Positions 27,801 to 38,206 of a stretch of DNA of 64,000 nt are shown here, one piece after another. Made by a program: the position numbers and the translations under genes. Location of the stretch: assembly GCA_013398015.1 (NCBI GenBank), contig VZRR01010742.1, forward strand, positions 124,001 through 188,000, given 5' to 3'. Origin of the DNA: Oreocharis arfaki. Lineage: Eukaryota; Chordata; Aves; Passeriformes; Paramythiidae. How positions within the stretch are numbered: position 1 is the stretch's first letter; every line of letters starts with the position of its first letter. Below the pieces are notes generated by a model. The model did not search any database, had not been told where the DNA came from, and saw only the letters and a list, made by a program, of their open reading frames with translations.

Positions 27801-30800
27801 TTTCCCTTCTCAAAATACTCAAAAACCCCAATCAAAGCCCACCCAAAATTACGTCAAGCCATTGCAAAGACGGCAATTATTTACCAAACTTTCTCTGGCC
27901 CTTTGACTTACACCAGGTGTACTGTGTTGGACCAAAACCCTCAAGAAGTCACTAATTTCTAGAACAATATCCTACAACAAACTGAAATTCTTGGCTTCTC
28001 TTTCTTTTATTAAATTACAGCTGTATTAGTTTTGGTGTTTGTTTCTTTAGAGGTCCCAGCTTAAGTACTAGATATCAAAGCTTTCCAAGCCATAAACAAA
28101 GAAACCAATGCACAAAAGATACAAGCCAATAAAAATGCATTTCATACATATAGCAAATGCTTATGAAATGCTTTTATTTAACTTTACAGTTTAATACAAT
28201 TGGATTTTTCTGCTGCATAGAAACCTACAGAGTTTCCAGTTTGTTCCATGACTAAAGAAGTCTCCCATATTTTAGCACAGAAGAAAAGCTCTTTCCCTTC
28301 CCTGACTTCATTATCAGACAAACTGGCAAGAGGAGAAAGCCACTTCAAAAGCACACTTGCTGCAGAAATGGAGATAAGGAACTTATAATAATATCTTAAT
28401 GGGACAAATGATAAAAGTCACACTCAATTCTGCCAGAAACAGGCCTAGAGAAGCCCACAAGTAGATCCAAATCTCGGTTTGGTATAGAGAATCAGGCTGT
28501 TTTCCACTTTGTACTACTGGCAAGCAATCACAGGGAGTCGCTGCTGAGCATTAAAAGTATTATAAAGATGCAAAGCAGATTACAAACAAACTCGGGCATT
28601 AATGTAGGTACAATCCCACAGGCTGGAATGTTTACCTCCCCCTTCCCAAAAGGCCTCACGTACTGCCAGTTCAGCTCCCTTCCCCAGAAGTGTGTGTCCC
28701 AACAGCACTACTACTGATATTTATTTTCTTATACATACACTGCACTTTCTTACATGCACGCAGCTTCAATTGTGAACATCCTAGCAAAGACAGACTTGGT
28801 TCTTACCAGCTCTTTTTAAACATGTGATTTTTTTGCTGTACCCAGCATAAACATTAGCTGAACATTCCTGTGTCTGATGGCACCTTTCTACTGCAGTTCT
28901 TGCAAGAGTTTCATCCAACAGAAGCCACTGAATTAAGTGACTCATTTTTCCTTCCAGCTTTTCTACACTGAATGCTGGGCAGCATCTTTAGCAACCAAGT
29001 AACAGCAGTTTGTCAGCAGCAGCAGCAAATCTTTCAGCAGGATTCACACTACATTGACACACCTGAAGTAATGAGTAACCCCATACCACAGACAAATGTG
29101 GATCCATAAAACTAAAAGAAGTCATCCATTATCCTTATCTATGTTCTTCTCTGACATATGTCATTTTTGTTAGAAACTCTGACCCATAAATATTTATCTA
29201 AACACGTAACGCTCAACTTCTCTCCAAACTTGTGTGCATCAATCCTTAAAACCTGATTAAAATTGAAATGGAAAACCAAACAGCTTTTGAGAGAACAGAA
29301 GGATTATGGAAGACTTCCTGCTCAAGCCTAACAGCTGAATAATGCCAAAAGGAAGGTCTTGGACTCTTCTATAATCTGGATTAAGAGTAGGAATAGCCAT
29401 GTGCTGCTACGAGACAGAAGCCTCATCTTTGGCAATATAAAATGAAGCTGCATCCCCAAATTGTAGTTTCACTTCAGCTCTCATTTTAAGTAAGCAGCAA
29501 GAGGCAGCATCCCCACCTTCACATTCCCATAACTTTGTTAACCCATTGTACCCCAAGTGCCCCCTCTCTCTTCTGTCATCTGGGTACATTTTAGTCCAGA
29601 TCAGCTCCTTGATCCTGTTTCTGCAGCAGCTTCAGAAAAGGCCATCTGAGCATAAGAGAAAGCAAAAACAAGAGCTTGGGACACACAGGGAAGGCAAAAC
29701 TGCTAAAGTGGAACTCTGTGCCAGAGGAAGTGCACATGGACTCATCAGCACTGCCAGTTTTGGAGATTCCAGACACTGTCACTCCCTTCCCTTCGGCAGT
29801 TTAGCCATTTGTGCAAATACATCTTTAACTCATTCAAAGAGATGATTTGTTTAAAACTTCTCTTAACTATCTGGAAGGGCTGGTAGAAGGGAGAGAAAAG
29901 TTTTATTTTACAGGTCCAATTTAGATGCTGCCATACAATGAAGCAGAACTGGAGCCTTGAAAGAAAATGACTCATATTTTGAAACCCCTCCTTATAATGT
30001 AACCATGGAAAACAACCCAACCTCACTCCCATAAAGAAAAGCATGTATATGCATCACTTTACACTTCAAATAGAGTTTAAGGCAAAATGACATAAAGCTC
30101 TCTGTCTCAAAGCTCATATTTCTTCTAGTAGCAATGTCAGCTGAAATGCCACCTCTCCTCGGTCAGTCAGCTCTAGTATCATCTTCACTGACACTCTTCA
30201 TATTTATTTCCTCAGTGCAGACATTGGCCTGCCACACAGATTTATAAGCCATTAGAATGAATGGAAAAAGTTCCTCCCTTTCCTACTGTTTTAAGTACTT
30301 AAGGCCATTTCACAGATACAGCTTTCACAGCACAATCCCACAAGCAAGAGCATGGAGTAATTCAGCAAGTGCCAAACAGAATCCAAGCTCAGGAACACTT
30401 TAACAAAGTGCCATCTGACAGTATTATATGGAAGGAGAGGGATTGCTGCTTTGTAACCTGAACCACAGAAGAAAACCTCTTGCAGTTAGAGTGCCATCTT
30501 TCAGGTCAAACAATGTATTTTTAGAACTTCTTTACAGTTTTCAATCGTTCCTCCCCTCCCCCAGCTTGCATTGCTTCTTCTGCTATGAAGATATGAAGAA
30601 CAGGCTCCTTTCTTATCTCAGACTAAACCACTGGGTTAATGTGCTTGCTGGAGAGCCAGGCAGCCTCAGCAATCACAGAGATACGTTACACTTAATGGAA
30701 CATGTGTGATAACAAGAGACTTTCCTTACCAGTTTTGAAACCAGGCAGGAGCTCTTTGAAACACTTCTAATGCCACTCATTTCACTTTCGTTGTTCTGGA

Positions 30801-33800
30801 TACAAGTTGTTTTCATCAATAATACAACAAACCCAGAAGACAGCACTTTGTAACTGAGTTTTCCACTTAAATGTGGATAAACCTCTCCAAAACCCATTAT
30901 TTTTGTATTACTAACTCTTACCTTGGAAAAGAATAAGAAGAAAAGGAAAAAAACCACACCATCACAAACAAAAACCCCACACCAAACAAGGACCATTTAT
31001 TTTAATACCCAACTTTTATGCTAAACATCTGTCTTTTCAGCACCATGGAAATCAGCCTGCCTGACCTCCCAAGGGAACTGGCTTGGATAAAAAACCCTTT
31101 TAATCAAGACCAACACCACCGATACAAAGGAAAAGTTATAAATGAAAAAGGATCAGAAGAATCTTTCCTGCAGACTTTAAGGGGTAAGTTTGCCATTGCT
31201 TAGAACCTTGACTAATTTTCTTCAATTATTAAGCAAACTATTAACTAACAGCTCCAGATTCTCACATTACAGATTGAAAGGAAGTACTGAACTTCAGACT
31301 GGACTGTTATTACTGTTACTGCCTGAATTGTATGCATTTTTTAGAACAGATTTTAACATGCTTTCCATAAAACACAGACAAGAGAAAACAAGCTTAGGTT
31401 CATTTAAAAAAACCAGGTCAATGGGATTCAGTGTTTCATGAACAAATACTCCAAATACTCTAAAGAATGTGCACGTGTCCAGAGGGGAAGTTCAACAAGG
31501 ATCAAATACACCTGGCAATACCTATTCCAGACTAAGAAATTATAAATGACACATTAAGTATGAAGTATAATCTCATACTTTTTACCTTTTAAGAATAATT
31601 CTAAATTTAAAATGTTACAGTAAGTCAAACAATCTCTTTTTAATTTGGCACTTTTTTGATCTGTTCATGTTTGGAGATATCAGCTTTCTTTAATTCTTTA
31701 TAACAATGAAAACAAGAATACATTTTTTTCTATTAACTACTGCAAGTGGGATAATTTCTCACAGCTTCTTAGTCACATCCTCTTATCATCTTTGCTTTAG
31801 AGTCTTATTCCCACAAATAAATGGTGTAAGTTTGGGGCAGTGTTATATCCAACTTTTCAGGTTTTATATTCTTTTGGGGCTGGAACCATAAGAAGCCAGA
31901 ATAATTGTGAGCACAAAAATTCTGGAGTGAGGAAAGATTCCCCATCAAAAGCTGAAATATGAAAGGTAGGATTGAGATGGGAGGTAGGGATAATGAATAA
32001 CAAATTGACCCAAGTGTCTTCCATTTTGCTTAGAGAACAGCAAAATGCAGATATAAGAAAGGTCCTGTATCACTTGGTCTGTTCTCCTTCCAGAATGCCC
32101 ATGGAGGTTTCCTTCATGCCCCACCCTGCAAAATGGGGAGGACTCCCCTCAAGAGCTGTGAAAATCAGTAATTTCCCATATGAATAAAATGGCAATTACC
32201 TAGTCTTGGCCTAAGAGTATGAAAATGCCTCTGTGCAATTGGATAAAGTAGCTCATGTCCACAGCCTAACAAAGTAAGTTCTGAAACGCAGCAAACCAAC
32301 AATTCCATTGTATAGTAAGAGTATTTGAAGAAATCAAACTGCAAAAGACCAGTAAAACCCCACCAAAATATTATGATCTAGGATGACAGGCAAATCATTC
32401 TTACAGCCTCCAGCCAAGCAAAAATAATGTTTGTAGACTGCTTGTAAAGTTCCTCACATAAGTCGCTGGCAGCTCTGCACAGACTGGAGTAGGTTACTCG
32501 CTGTCCTCAGAACAGCTCAGAAATGCCAGAGGTCTGATCTGCTGCACAGAACAGACTTGCCCTTATTATCTACTTAAGTCAAGACAGAATCCCAGTACAA
32601 AGTGAAAACACGAAGCCTGTAAAACAGTAGTATCACACTCAGCTATAAATATTGTTGACGTGGAACCTTCCCCAAATACTCGGTGACATAATTTTACTTT
32701 GATCATCTTCTACTGTTTCTACCATGCCCCAGTGAAGCACAAATCTCTATTTGTTACTGTTACAATGTAACTAAAGAGGCACAAGGTATGCTTGTCTCTG
32801 CCAAACAGCACTACTAACACGATTTTAGGCTTTTACAGGATAGTCTGAGGCATCGCCTATCTGTAAGCTAAAGAAACAGAATCAGCAGTTCAATCACTCA
32901 GTGATTGAACCTTAACAGGGCAACTTACTCATAAAGGGTTTCTAATGATGACAGTAGATTTCTTCAAGGACACAATAAAAGCCACTCTACAAGACACAGG
33001 GTTGTGTAAGAGGCAGCTTTTCCTTACACAAACTAGCAGTAGCAGTCCGTCCCCTTCCAGTCATTAAGGGATCTCAGAAGAACTTCACCTTAAGCCATCA
33101 GAGACACAGGGCATTAAGCCCTTGGAGATACACATTGTATTAACCACTGGCTTAAAGCTCTGATTTGAATTAGTTCCAAAAATGCAAAGATTTTTCAAGC
33201 CAGCAGGCAACTGAGCAGAAGTGGAGATCCTTCCGCATGTAGAGAACTTGGACAAGAAGCCCCTGATCTACCCATACAAATAAAATATTCACATGTTGAA
33301 ATTTGTCTGCAAATCCAAATTTGCCTGCAAATTCACAAATACTATGCAAATAGAGGCAAACAGCTTTAACACAATTTAACCATGTAATTTGTTTTCTAAC
33401 TCCTTCAGAGGACATAAAATTTGGAAAACCTTGTGTAAGGAAAATAATCCAAAACAAAACAACAATGCAAAATGTAAGCGAGTTACTGGTGTGGAAATTA
33501 TTAGGAATAAAAAGCTTAGATGCCATTTTCAATGCTTTTAAGCTTGTATTTGAACAAAGTGAGCACTATCAGAGAGCTCAAAAACTTATCTGCAGTTTAT
33601 TTGTGTGACCTGAGAAAATAACTAATGACATACTAACTGCATTGGACATTTTCCATCTGCAATCACTGAAGACAGGATGGGGTAATGAAAGAAAGGATAG
33701 TTTCTGACCAAAGTCTTTTACAATGACCATGGGAAAGAAATAAGAGGGAAAAAAATACTCTTCATTACTTCAGAACGCAATTCTCACATCCAGTCTATAA

Positions 33801-36800
33801 GTTTTTCCTTGCTCACCTTTGTATGAATTCCTCCCTTCCTTGTATTATTCTATGTCATCTCGATCCTAAATCCCATGAGCCTCCACAGATCTTGCACACT
33901 AGTGTCCCACAGGAAAAGGAGAGCTTTCATCAATGAAAGGAAAACAATTGGCTTCAGGGGTTTCTAATGAACTCACACACAACCTGTACCTTCTCTGATT
34001 ACAGCTACCTGAAAGGAGGCTGTAGCAAGGTGGTGCTTAGTCTCTTCTCCCAAGTAACAAGTAAAAGGGCAAGAGTAAATGGCCCCTCAAGTTGTGCCAT
34101 CAGAGGTTTAGATTGGGTATTGGGAAAAGTTTCTTCATGGAAAGGGTTGTCAAGCCCTGGAACAGACTGCTCAGGGCAGTGGTGGAGCCACCATCCCTGG
34201 AGGCATTTAAAAGCTGTGTACATGTGGCACTGAGCAACATGGGTTAGTGGTGGACTGTGCTGTGCTGGGTTAATGGTTGGGTGTGATGACCATAAAGGTA
34301 TTTTCCAACCTAAATGATTCTGTGATTCCTTCCTGGAAGTGATCCTCTAGTCACTGTCACACACCATGGTAATTCCACAGCAGCTCCTGCTTCCTCATAC
34401 CATCAGCAGTTCCAATAGATGAACCAACTTCTTACTTCCCTCATGTCACCAATCTCACAGCTGCAATTCTTTCTTGCAACCTTAAGGTCCATCCTATCCC
34501 TACCACCTCCATCTGCAGCTCCTCTTCCCTCCAAACCAAGCCATCTGCTATAACCCAACTCAATACAGCACTTTTCCCAATTTCTTGCCAGTCACGTCCT
34601 TCATCTCCTAGACTTTTCAACTTACTGACCAGTTGTAACTTTTTCCTCTTCATGACACTTACAGAAGGAAGATTGCTAAGATTATGAAACAGAGGAAACC
34701 ATCTGCCTTAGGCTGTTCTTTGTCACCATGATGGAATCTATCCTACTTCTTACAGATCACAGAGGCCTTTGGAGGGGAAAAGAGGAAGGGATTAACATTT
34801 GACTGGTCTATTAGGTACACTGAAGCACAGCCAAAGCAGTGTTCCTATCTCTTAACTCAAGGGGACATTCTGATAGGAGGGAGACATGTTTAGATTAAAC
34901 CTATCAGATCATTAACTAAAAAGACCAAAGCAATATTGCACTTTGGTAGTATATTCTCTTTTTTATTGAAAGCAAGGAGTGATAATAATATACCACCACA
35001 GCTATTTAAGTAAATTTAACATTGTAGACAAAACATCATCAGATATTTCACTGGAACCTGCCCCATTACATTATATTTGAAACAGACATCACAGTAATCA
35101 GAAGTGATCTAGGTTATAAAACTGAACCTGAAGTTTATTTGGATTAGACAAAGTTATACTCACAGCTAGCATTTCTGTAGAGAAGAAAAGGTTCATGGAG
35201 CTGAAACTCCAAATCTTTATTTACTGGTTCAACCAGGTTGTGCATATTCAGTCGATTCACTATTGTAAAACCATGATAAGGAGAAGCTGACCTATTGTTT
35301 CAATTAAAACAAAACCAAGGATTAATACCTTCATCAACATTAGCAATTTTCTGAAAACAAGTTATTAATTCATCTTCAAAATTCGATTGCTTTATTATGT
35401 GAAGCTTTAGCAGTCCTGAAGCTCTCACAGTTGTTTTTCTATGCCATTTCTTGGCATGTCACCTAATTTCAATTTCAAACTACACTTACCTCAAAGCAGG
35501 ATTAGGATTAACATTACAGTTCTACACTGCTAAACTGCTGAATCAAAGATATGCCTCTGAAAAATCTATTCAAAAAAACTAGGGCAGGTCCACCATTAAA
35601 ATGCAGATGTATTCAATACTTGACATAAGATAGTTTTGAGGCATTTTAGAATTTTTTTATTAGAGGAGAAAAACCAAACCACTTACACAGCACCATTACC
35701 TAACTCTAAACAGACATGACAATAAAAGAGCTGCTGTCTTAAATAGCATGGAGTACACTTACAGGGGGAACCATAAACAGTAATTTCTTCCTAAAGGGAG
35801 ACTCTGGAAATATGAACTTAACCCAGTGTCCTGAGAGCACATATTAAATTATTCAGAATTGCATTGCTTAGTGAAGCAATTTTTATTATCTAGATTTTTG
35901 CTGGACACCAGGTAGAAAAAGAAAACACTGACCAAGCATTGAAAGTTCAAGATAGTTTTAGATCTGTTTTCTCTTGCTGCAAGAATGTCCTGTCAGCACT
36001 CAACTGTGCCTGTAAGCTGGTGTATAATCAACAACAGCAGCACAATGAAAGCAGACTAAAAATCAGACAAAATTAGCCGGCAAATATAAAATTTCTGTAA
36101 CAATGTGGCCACATTAACCTAATGATCAACAACAAAAATCTGTCAAAAGCTTCCAAGGACACGGTAAACAACTCTTACCATCACAAATTAGCCTCTTAAT
36201 GCACCTCATAGAAATTGTTTGAAATCATCAGTTAGTGACACCGAAAGCTTTTGCTTTGGTTTTTGTTTTGGGTTTTCTTTAAGTTTGGTTCACTTTCCTA
36301 CACTAAGTATTTCTAAGCTGGGAGCTAAAGTGCCAGGAAAAAATACTGTAATGACCAAACTATGACAGTCTGCTTCAGGATGGCTTGAGTCTGCATCATT
36401 TCTATTTCTTCTAACCTTCAACAAAGTGTTATTTCATTTAGATTTTTTATTTGCCTGTAATTTAAAACTTTAACTCATGATTGATTTTATGTGCTGGCTC
36501 TCCTCCTCACCCCTTTTACTTGTACTAGAGAATTGGAAATTTCTTTCATGGTTTTGATGAAGAAATCAAATAGCCTCCAAAACTAGAAACTATGAGATCT
36601 CCAGCTTTTGGGCAACTTCATCCATTTACAAAAATTGACACCATTTTCCAGGAGTAAATTAGAAGAGATTATTTAATTTTTCATTTCTATTGTTTTCATA
36701 ATCAACTTCATGGATCTTAGGAGACAAAGGGAGACTTGGTGTTTAACAAACTCAATGCATTAACAAATGCTATTTGATTAATAAAATAAACTCAATAAAC

Positions 36801-38206
36801 TGGTTTTTGATGTGGGTACATACGTAGCATAAAACTGGAATGCTTTCTCAGCAGTACTTTTAGGGGCTTTTGACAGAGTTATTCACCCATGTGCAGAGTT
36901 TATTCTTTTTGAATAAGTACACAGCAGTTAAAAGCTGGACAAGTAAGTACTGATGAGTATGAAAGCTCTGCAGGAAGCCATCTGGAGTTAGTTTTCTTAG
37001 GGAAGGAAAACAGACATCACCACCACTATATCCCCCTTCCCCCAAAAAACCAACCCAAAACAACAAACCAACCCTTACCTTTTATACACAAACAAGGTCC
37101 CTTCTATGTCAGTTTTCTCCTACAAAAAACAACAAATACACTTCAGGGATGTGCTCGCTTACACAGTTATGCAGGTTTTGTATAGTGTTTAATTAGAGAC
37201 TCACAATATGCTTCTTTCCATAAGGTTTAACATCACAGGTCTAAAAATATGCTGTCCTATTTTCAGAAACTACCTATTTTTTTATTAGAAAGATTAGCAA
37301 GTTTAACTCCTTTCAAAAGATTTTGCTCATGCTTTCAATCTGCCGATTTGATATACAGTGTTCCACAACCCTCCCATGCTGAGCCTGACGGGGAAGTCTC
37401 CAAATATCAGTTGTGTTCCACAGTTTTACTCCAAGGACAGCAACGAGAGCACAGCCAGCACAGCACGATCCGGACCACGGCTCCGTTTCAGACTCCAGCT
37501 TCCAGAGCAACCCTCACCAGGGCCTTGTGACCCACGAGCGCAGAAAGTTCGTGCAGCTCCAGGGCTGCACGTGACAACGCGAAGTTCCCCACATTCCCAT
37601 TTTTATAGCTCTGTGATGACCCCACTGGTCAAGCCAAAACTGTGTTTTAACGCAACGACGAACACAAACACCTCTTAAATCCCCCTCTTCCTGAACAAGG
37701 GCTCTGTGCAATAGGCACGAGCAACAACAACAAAGTACGATTAAAAAAAAGTCAATGGCCACCAGGAGCCAAAGCGCCCTCCAGCCCAGCGCTACCCCGG
37801 TCAGAGGGGGAACGGCGCCGCCTCCCCGAGCGCACACACGGCCTCGCCTCTCCCTCTTCCTCCTCCTCTACCTCCTCCTCTTCTCCTCTCCCTCTCGCCT
37901 CCTCTCTTCCTCTCCTTCTCTTTCCTCTTCCCCAACACAAGCGAGGGGAACGCGCCCAAAGCCCAAAGTTCCCCCTGGGCGAGCGCAGCCCCGCGCGGGC
38001 CCCGTGCAGACGCGCCGGCCCAGGCGGCAGCCGGAGCGAGGGCACGGCCGGGCCCTGCCCGCCGGACTCACCCACTCGTTGTCCTTGGGGCTGAAGCTGT
38101 AGAGCGCGACCTGGCCGGTCACGTCGGCGATGCCGGTGATGAAAGGGTCGTGCCGCCGCAGGGCCGCCAGACTCATCTCCTGCCCCGCTCTGCCCGCCGC
38201 CTCCAT
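9777..38206 (-). CDS. DCP1A: mRNA-decapping enzyme subunit 1A, spliced coding span (10 exons)
   Basis: Seen: ten minus-strand exons join as 38206-38072, 37119-37079, 35291-35164, 26648-26582, 22184-22046, 18627-18508, 15164-14412, 13695-13630, 11589-11371 and 9857-9777. All introns are GT-AG, the phases agree, and one open frame of 582 codons ends in TAA. Known: DCP1A is the cytoplasmic (P-body) activator of the DCP2 decapping hydrolase, which removes the m7G cap before 5'-3' decay. Domains seen: EVH1 fold at residues about 8-125, with aromatic residues W45 and W108; a Ser/Gln/Pro-rich linker; a leucine-rich motif VDLLQKLRLTPQH at 400-412; a C-terminal trimerisation helix at about 540-576. 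DCP1A is preferred over the paralogue DCP1B because of the start MEAAGRAGQEMSLAAL, the segment VNRLNMHNLVEPVNKDLEF, and the length. No frameshift, stop or lost splice site was seen, so the gene looks intact. Neighbours are not visible in the window. Confidence 0.97.
9858..11370 (-). other. DCP1A: DCP1A intron 9
   Basis: This 1,513-nt intron has a GTAGTG donor and a TTTTTCCTGCAG acceptor. It splits the C-terminal trimerisation helix between exons 9 and 10. Nothing else was recognised. Confidence 0.93.
11371..11589 (-). CDS. DCP1A: DCP1A exon 9 (residues 484-556)
   Basis: This 219-nt phase 0-0 exon begins VAPPQFVTATTTVTPSVLLS and continues PSVFQQSATKATEVENKASS. It ends SRSQLQEALIHLIK, the first half of the C-terminal trimerisation region. 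The VTATTT..SVLL.PSVFQQ and ASS.SPLT.GT segments are conserved in DCP1A. The acceptor is TTTTACAG and the donor GTAGTG. Confidence 0.97.
11590..13629 (-). other. DCP1A: DCP1A intron 8
   Basis: This 2,040-nt AT-rich intron has a GTAAGT donor and a TTTTACAG acceptor. No repeat family or gene was recognised in it. Confidence 0.93.
13630..13695 (-). CDS. DCP1A: DCP1A exon 8 (residues 462-483)
   Basis: This 66-nt phase 0-0 exon encodes AVQQNKESEVFPQPKTLSKA plus SQ. The segment QQN...EVF.QPK.LS matches the DCP1A family. The acceptor is a long polypyrimidine run followed by AACTCAG, and the donor is GTAAGT. It could be skipped in frame. Confidence 0.95.
13696..14411 (-). other. DCP1A: DCP1A intron 7
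   Basis: This 716-nt intron has a GTATTC donor. Its acceptor has an unusually strong polypyrimidine run before AACTCAG. I see nothing else in it. Confidence 0.93.
14412..15164 (-). CDS. DCP1A: DCP1A exon 7 (residues 211-461, main linker exon)
   Basis: At 753 nt this is the largest coding exon. It begins PFQSRQKHLTLEELFGTSVQ, where HLT.EELFGTS..KEQPA is a DCP1A signature. It continues through Ser/Gln/Pro-rich sequence to VDLLQKLRLTPQH (residues 400-412), then GQLATPESFKEP, and ends ISPLQ. In metazoan DCP1 proteins a leucine-rich motif of this kind contacts decapping cofactors such as EDC3 or DDX6. Assigning that role here rests on position and sequence only. The acceptor is CTTTGTAG and the donor GTATTC. 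Phase 0-0. Confidence 0.97.
15165..18507 (-). other. DCP1A: DCP1A intron 6
   Basis: This 3,343-nt intron has a GTATGT donor and a CTTTGTAG acceptor. It includes a 22-nt T run (15934-15955) and a GC-richer patch at about 17500-18260. No exon-like sequence was recognised. Confidence 0.92.
15934..15955. repeat. T22 homopolymer
   Basis: Twenty-two consecutive T on the + strand, which is A22 on the DCP1A strand. It may be a slippage tract or the tail of an old minus-strand retrocopy. The flank above 15956 is not recognisable. Confidence 0.9.
18508..18627 (-). CDS. DCP1A: DCP1A exon 6 (residues 171-210, linker)
   Basis: This 120-nt phase 0-0 exon begins NQISDLSIISSSGMQQNSNP and ends PSLQVQEQ. It is Ser/Gln/Pro/Asn-rich, as expected for the disordered linker. 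The acceptor is CCCTCTCAG and the donor GTATGT. Similarity to the mammalian exon is low apart from its ends, but the continuous frame with exons 5 and 7 supports it. As a symmetric exon it could be skipped without a frameshift. Confidence 0.93.
18628..22045 (-). other. DCP1A: DCP1A intron 5
   Basis: This 3,418-nt intron has a GTAAGT donor and a CCCTCTCAG acceptor. A purine-rich GAAA stretch lies at about 18890-18960. A 190-codon frame on the + strand (20871-21443) shows no recognisable protein features. Confidence 0.92.
22046..22184 (-). CDS. DCP1A: DCP1A exon 5 (residues 124-170)
   Basis: This 139-nt exon begins with A, which completes Lys124. It encodes VVEQEAQRSQQVSQDRKSPS and then NRPIDILEMLSKAKDEYER. 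The IDILEML.KAKDEYER segment just after the EVH1 domain is strongly DCP1A-like. The acceptor is TGTTACAG and the donor GTAAGT, ending in phase 0. It marks the change from the structured domain to the disordered linker. Confidence 0.97.
24032..24056. repeat. Inverted repeat, 11-bp perfect arms, 3-nt loop
   Basis: The arms are CAGAAATGTTT (24032-24042) and AAACATTTCTG (24046-24056) around CAT. It is intronic, and no family was recognised. Confidence 0.85.
26189..26254. repeat. A/C-rich low-complexity stretch
   Basis: The stretch is almost entirely runs of A and C on the + strand, of the AAACCC/CAAAC type. Similar short stretches occur at about 1504-1530, 25738-25775 and 37040-37076, and in complementary T/G form at 36251-36290. 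Confidence 0.7.
26582..26648 (-). CDS. DCP1A: DCP1A exon 4 (residues 102-123, split codon 124)
   Basis: This 67-nt exon encodes SIYSIWFYDKNDCHRIAKLM plus Ala, the C-terminal helix region of the EVH1 domain. It includes W108, at the position of the conserved tryptophan recalled for human DCP1A. The acceptor is TTTTCTAG and the donor GTAAGT. The frame enters and leaves in split codons, so skipping would disrupt it. Confidence 0.97.
32888..32910. repeat. Inverted repeat, 11-bp perfect arms, 1-nt centre
   Basis: The arms are GTTCAATCACT (32888-32898) and AGTGATTGAAC (32900-32910) around C32899. It lies within intron 3 and can form a cruciform or RNA hairpin. Confidence 0.85.
34003..34328 (+). 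mobile_element. CR1 LINE, 5'-truncated 3' end
   Basis: The sequence runs from CTGAAAGGAGGCTGTAGCAA through GGAACAGACTGCTCAGG and GTGGTGGAGCCACCATCCCT to TTTTCCAACCTAAATGATTC and a terminal ATTCTGTGATTC. This is the conserved 3' part of avian CR1 non-LTR retrotransposons, including the ATTCTRTG-type terminal repeat. It lacks the coding region and is the typical dead, 5'-truncated copy. It is antisense to DCP1A. Several substitutions suggest an old insertion. Confidence 0.92.
35164..35291 (-). CDS. DCP1A: DCP1A exon 3 (residues 59-101, split codon 102)
   Basis: This 128-nt exon completes Arg59 and encodes SASPYHGFTIVNRLN, then NLVEPVNKDLEFQLHEPF and LLYRNAS. These are hallmark EVH1 segments of DCP1 proteins. 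The acceptor is CAATAG. The donor is GTGAGT at 35163-35158, after a single T that is completed to TTG (Leu102) by exon 4. Confidence 0.97.
35292..37078 (-). other. DCP1A: DCP1A intron 2
   Basis: This 1,787-nt AT-rich intron has a GTAAGG donor and a CAATAG acceptor. It holds a T/G-rich low-complexity stretch at 36251-36290 and an A/C-rich stretch near 37040-37076. No gene is seen in it. Confidence 0.92.
37079..37119 (-). CDS. DCP1A: DCP1A exon 2 (residues 46-58, split codon 59)
   Basis: This is a 41-nt exon, too short for ordinary ORF finding. It reads EKTDIEGTLFVYK plus two bases of an Arg codon. The acceptor TTTTTTGTAG lies just upstream and the donor GTAAGG just downstream. It encodes an EVH1 strand. 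Because 41 is not a multiple of three, skipping it alone would shift the frame. Confidence 0.96.
37120..38071 (-). other. DCP1A: DCP1A intron 1
   Basis: This 952-nt intron has a GTGAGT donor and a TTTTTTGTAG acceptor. Its 5' half is CpG-island DNA containing the long polypyrimidine tract. Its 3' half is AT-richer and has no other element I recognise. Confidence 0.93.
37847..37933. repeat. 87-nt polypyrimidine tract (TCC/TCTCC-rich)
   Basis: 85 of 87 bases on the + strand are C or T; the exceptions are A at 37870 and G at 37897. On the DCP1A RNA strand the tract is GGA/GAA-rich. It sits about 140-225 nt downstream of the exon 1 donor. Confidence 0.9.
38072..38206 (-). CDS. DCP1A: DCP1A exon 1 (residues 1-45, start codon)
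   Basis: This exon encodes the start of the EVH1 domain, including SLAALRRHDPFITGIADVTG and VALYSFSPKDNEW. The ATG at 38204-38206 has A at -3 and G at +4, a strong Kozak context. A second in-frame Met at residue 11 (MSLAAL) could serve as a weaker alternative start. The exon ends with TGG followed by GTGAGT (donor at 38071-38066), phase 0. The first ATG was chosen because the MEA...RAGQEMSLAAL start matches the family. The exon lies inside the CpG island. Confidence 0.97.

Larger units (their letters stand above)
26649..35163 (-). other. DCP1A: DCP1A intron 3
   Basis: At 8,515 nt this is the largest intron, with a GTGAGT donor and a TTTTCTAG acceptor. It contains the CR1 fragment (34003-34328) and an inverted repeat (32888-32910). 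A somewhat GC-richer patch lies at about 27060-27520. No additional exon was recognised. Confidence 0.92.
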
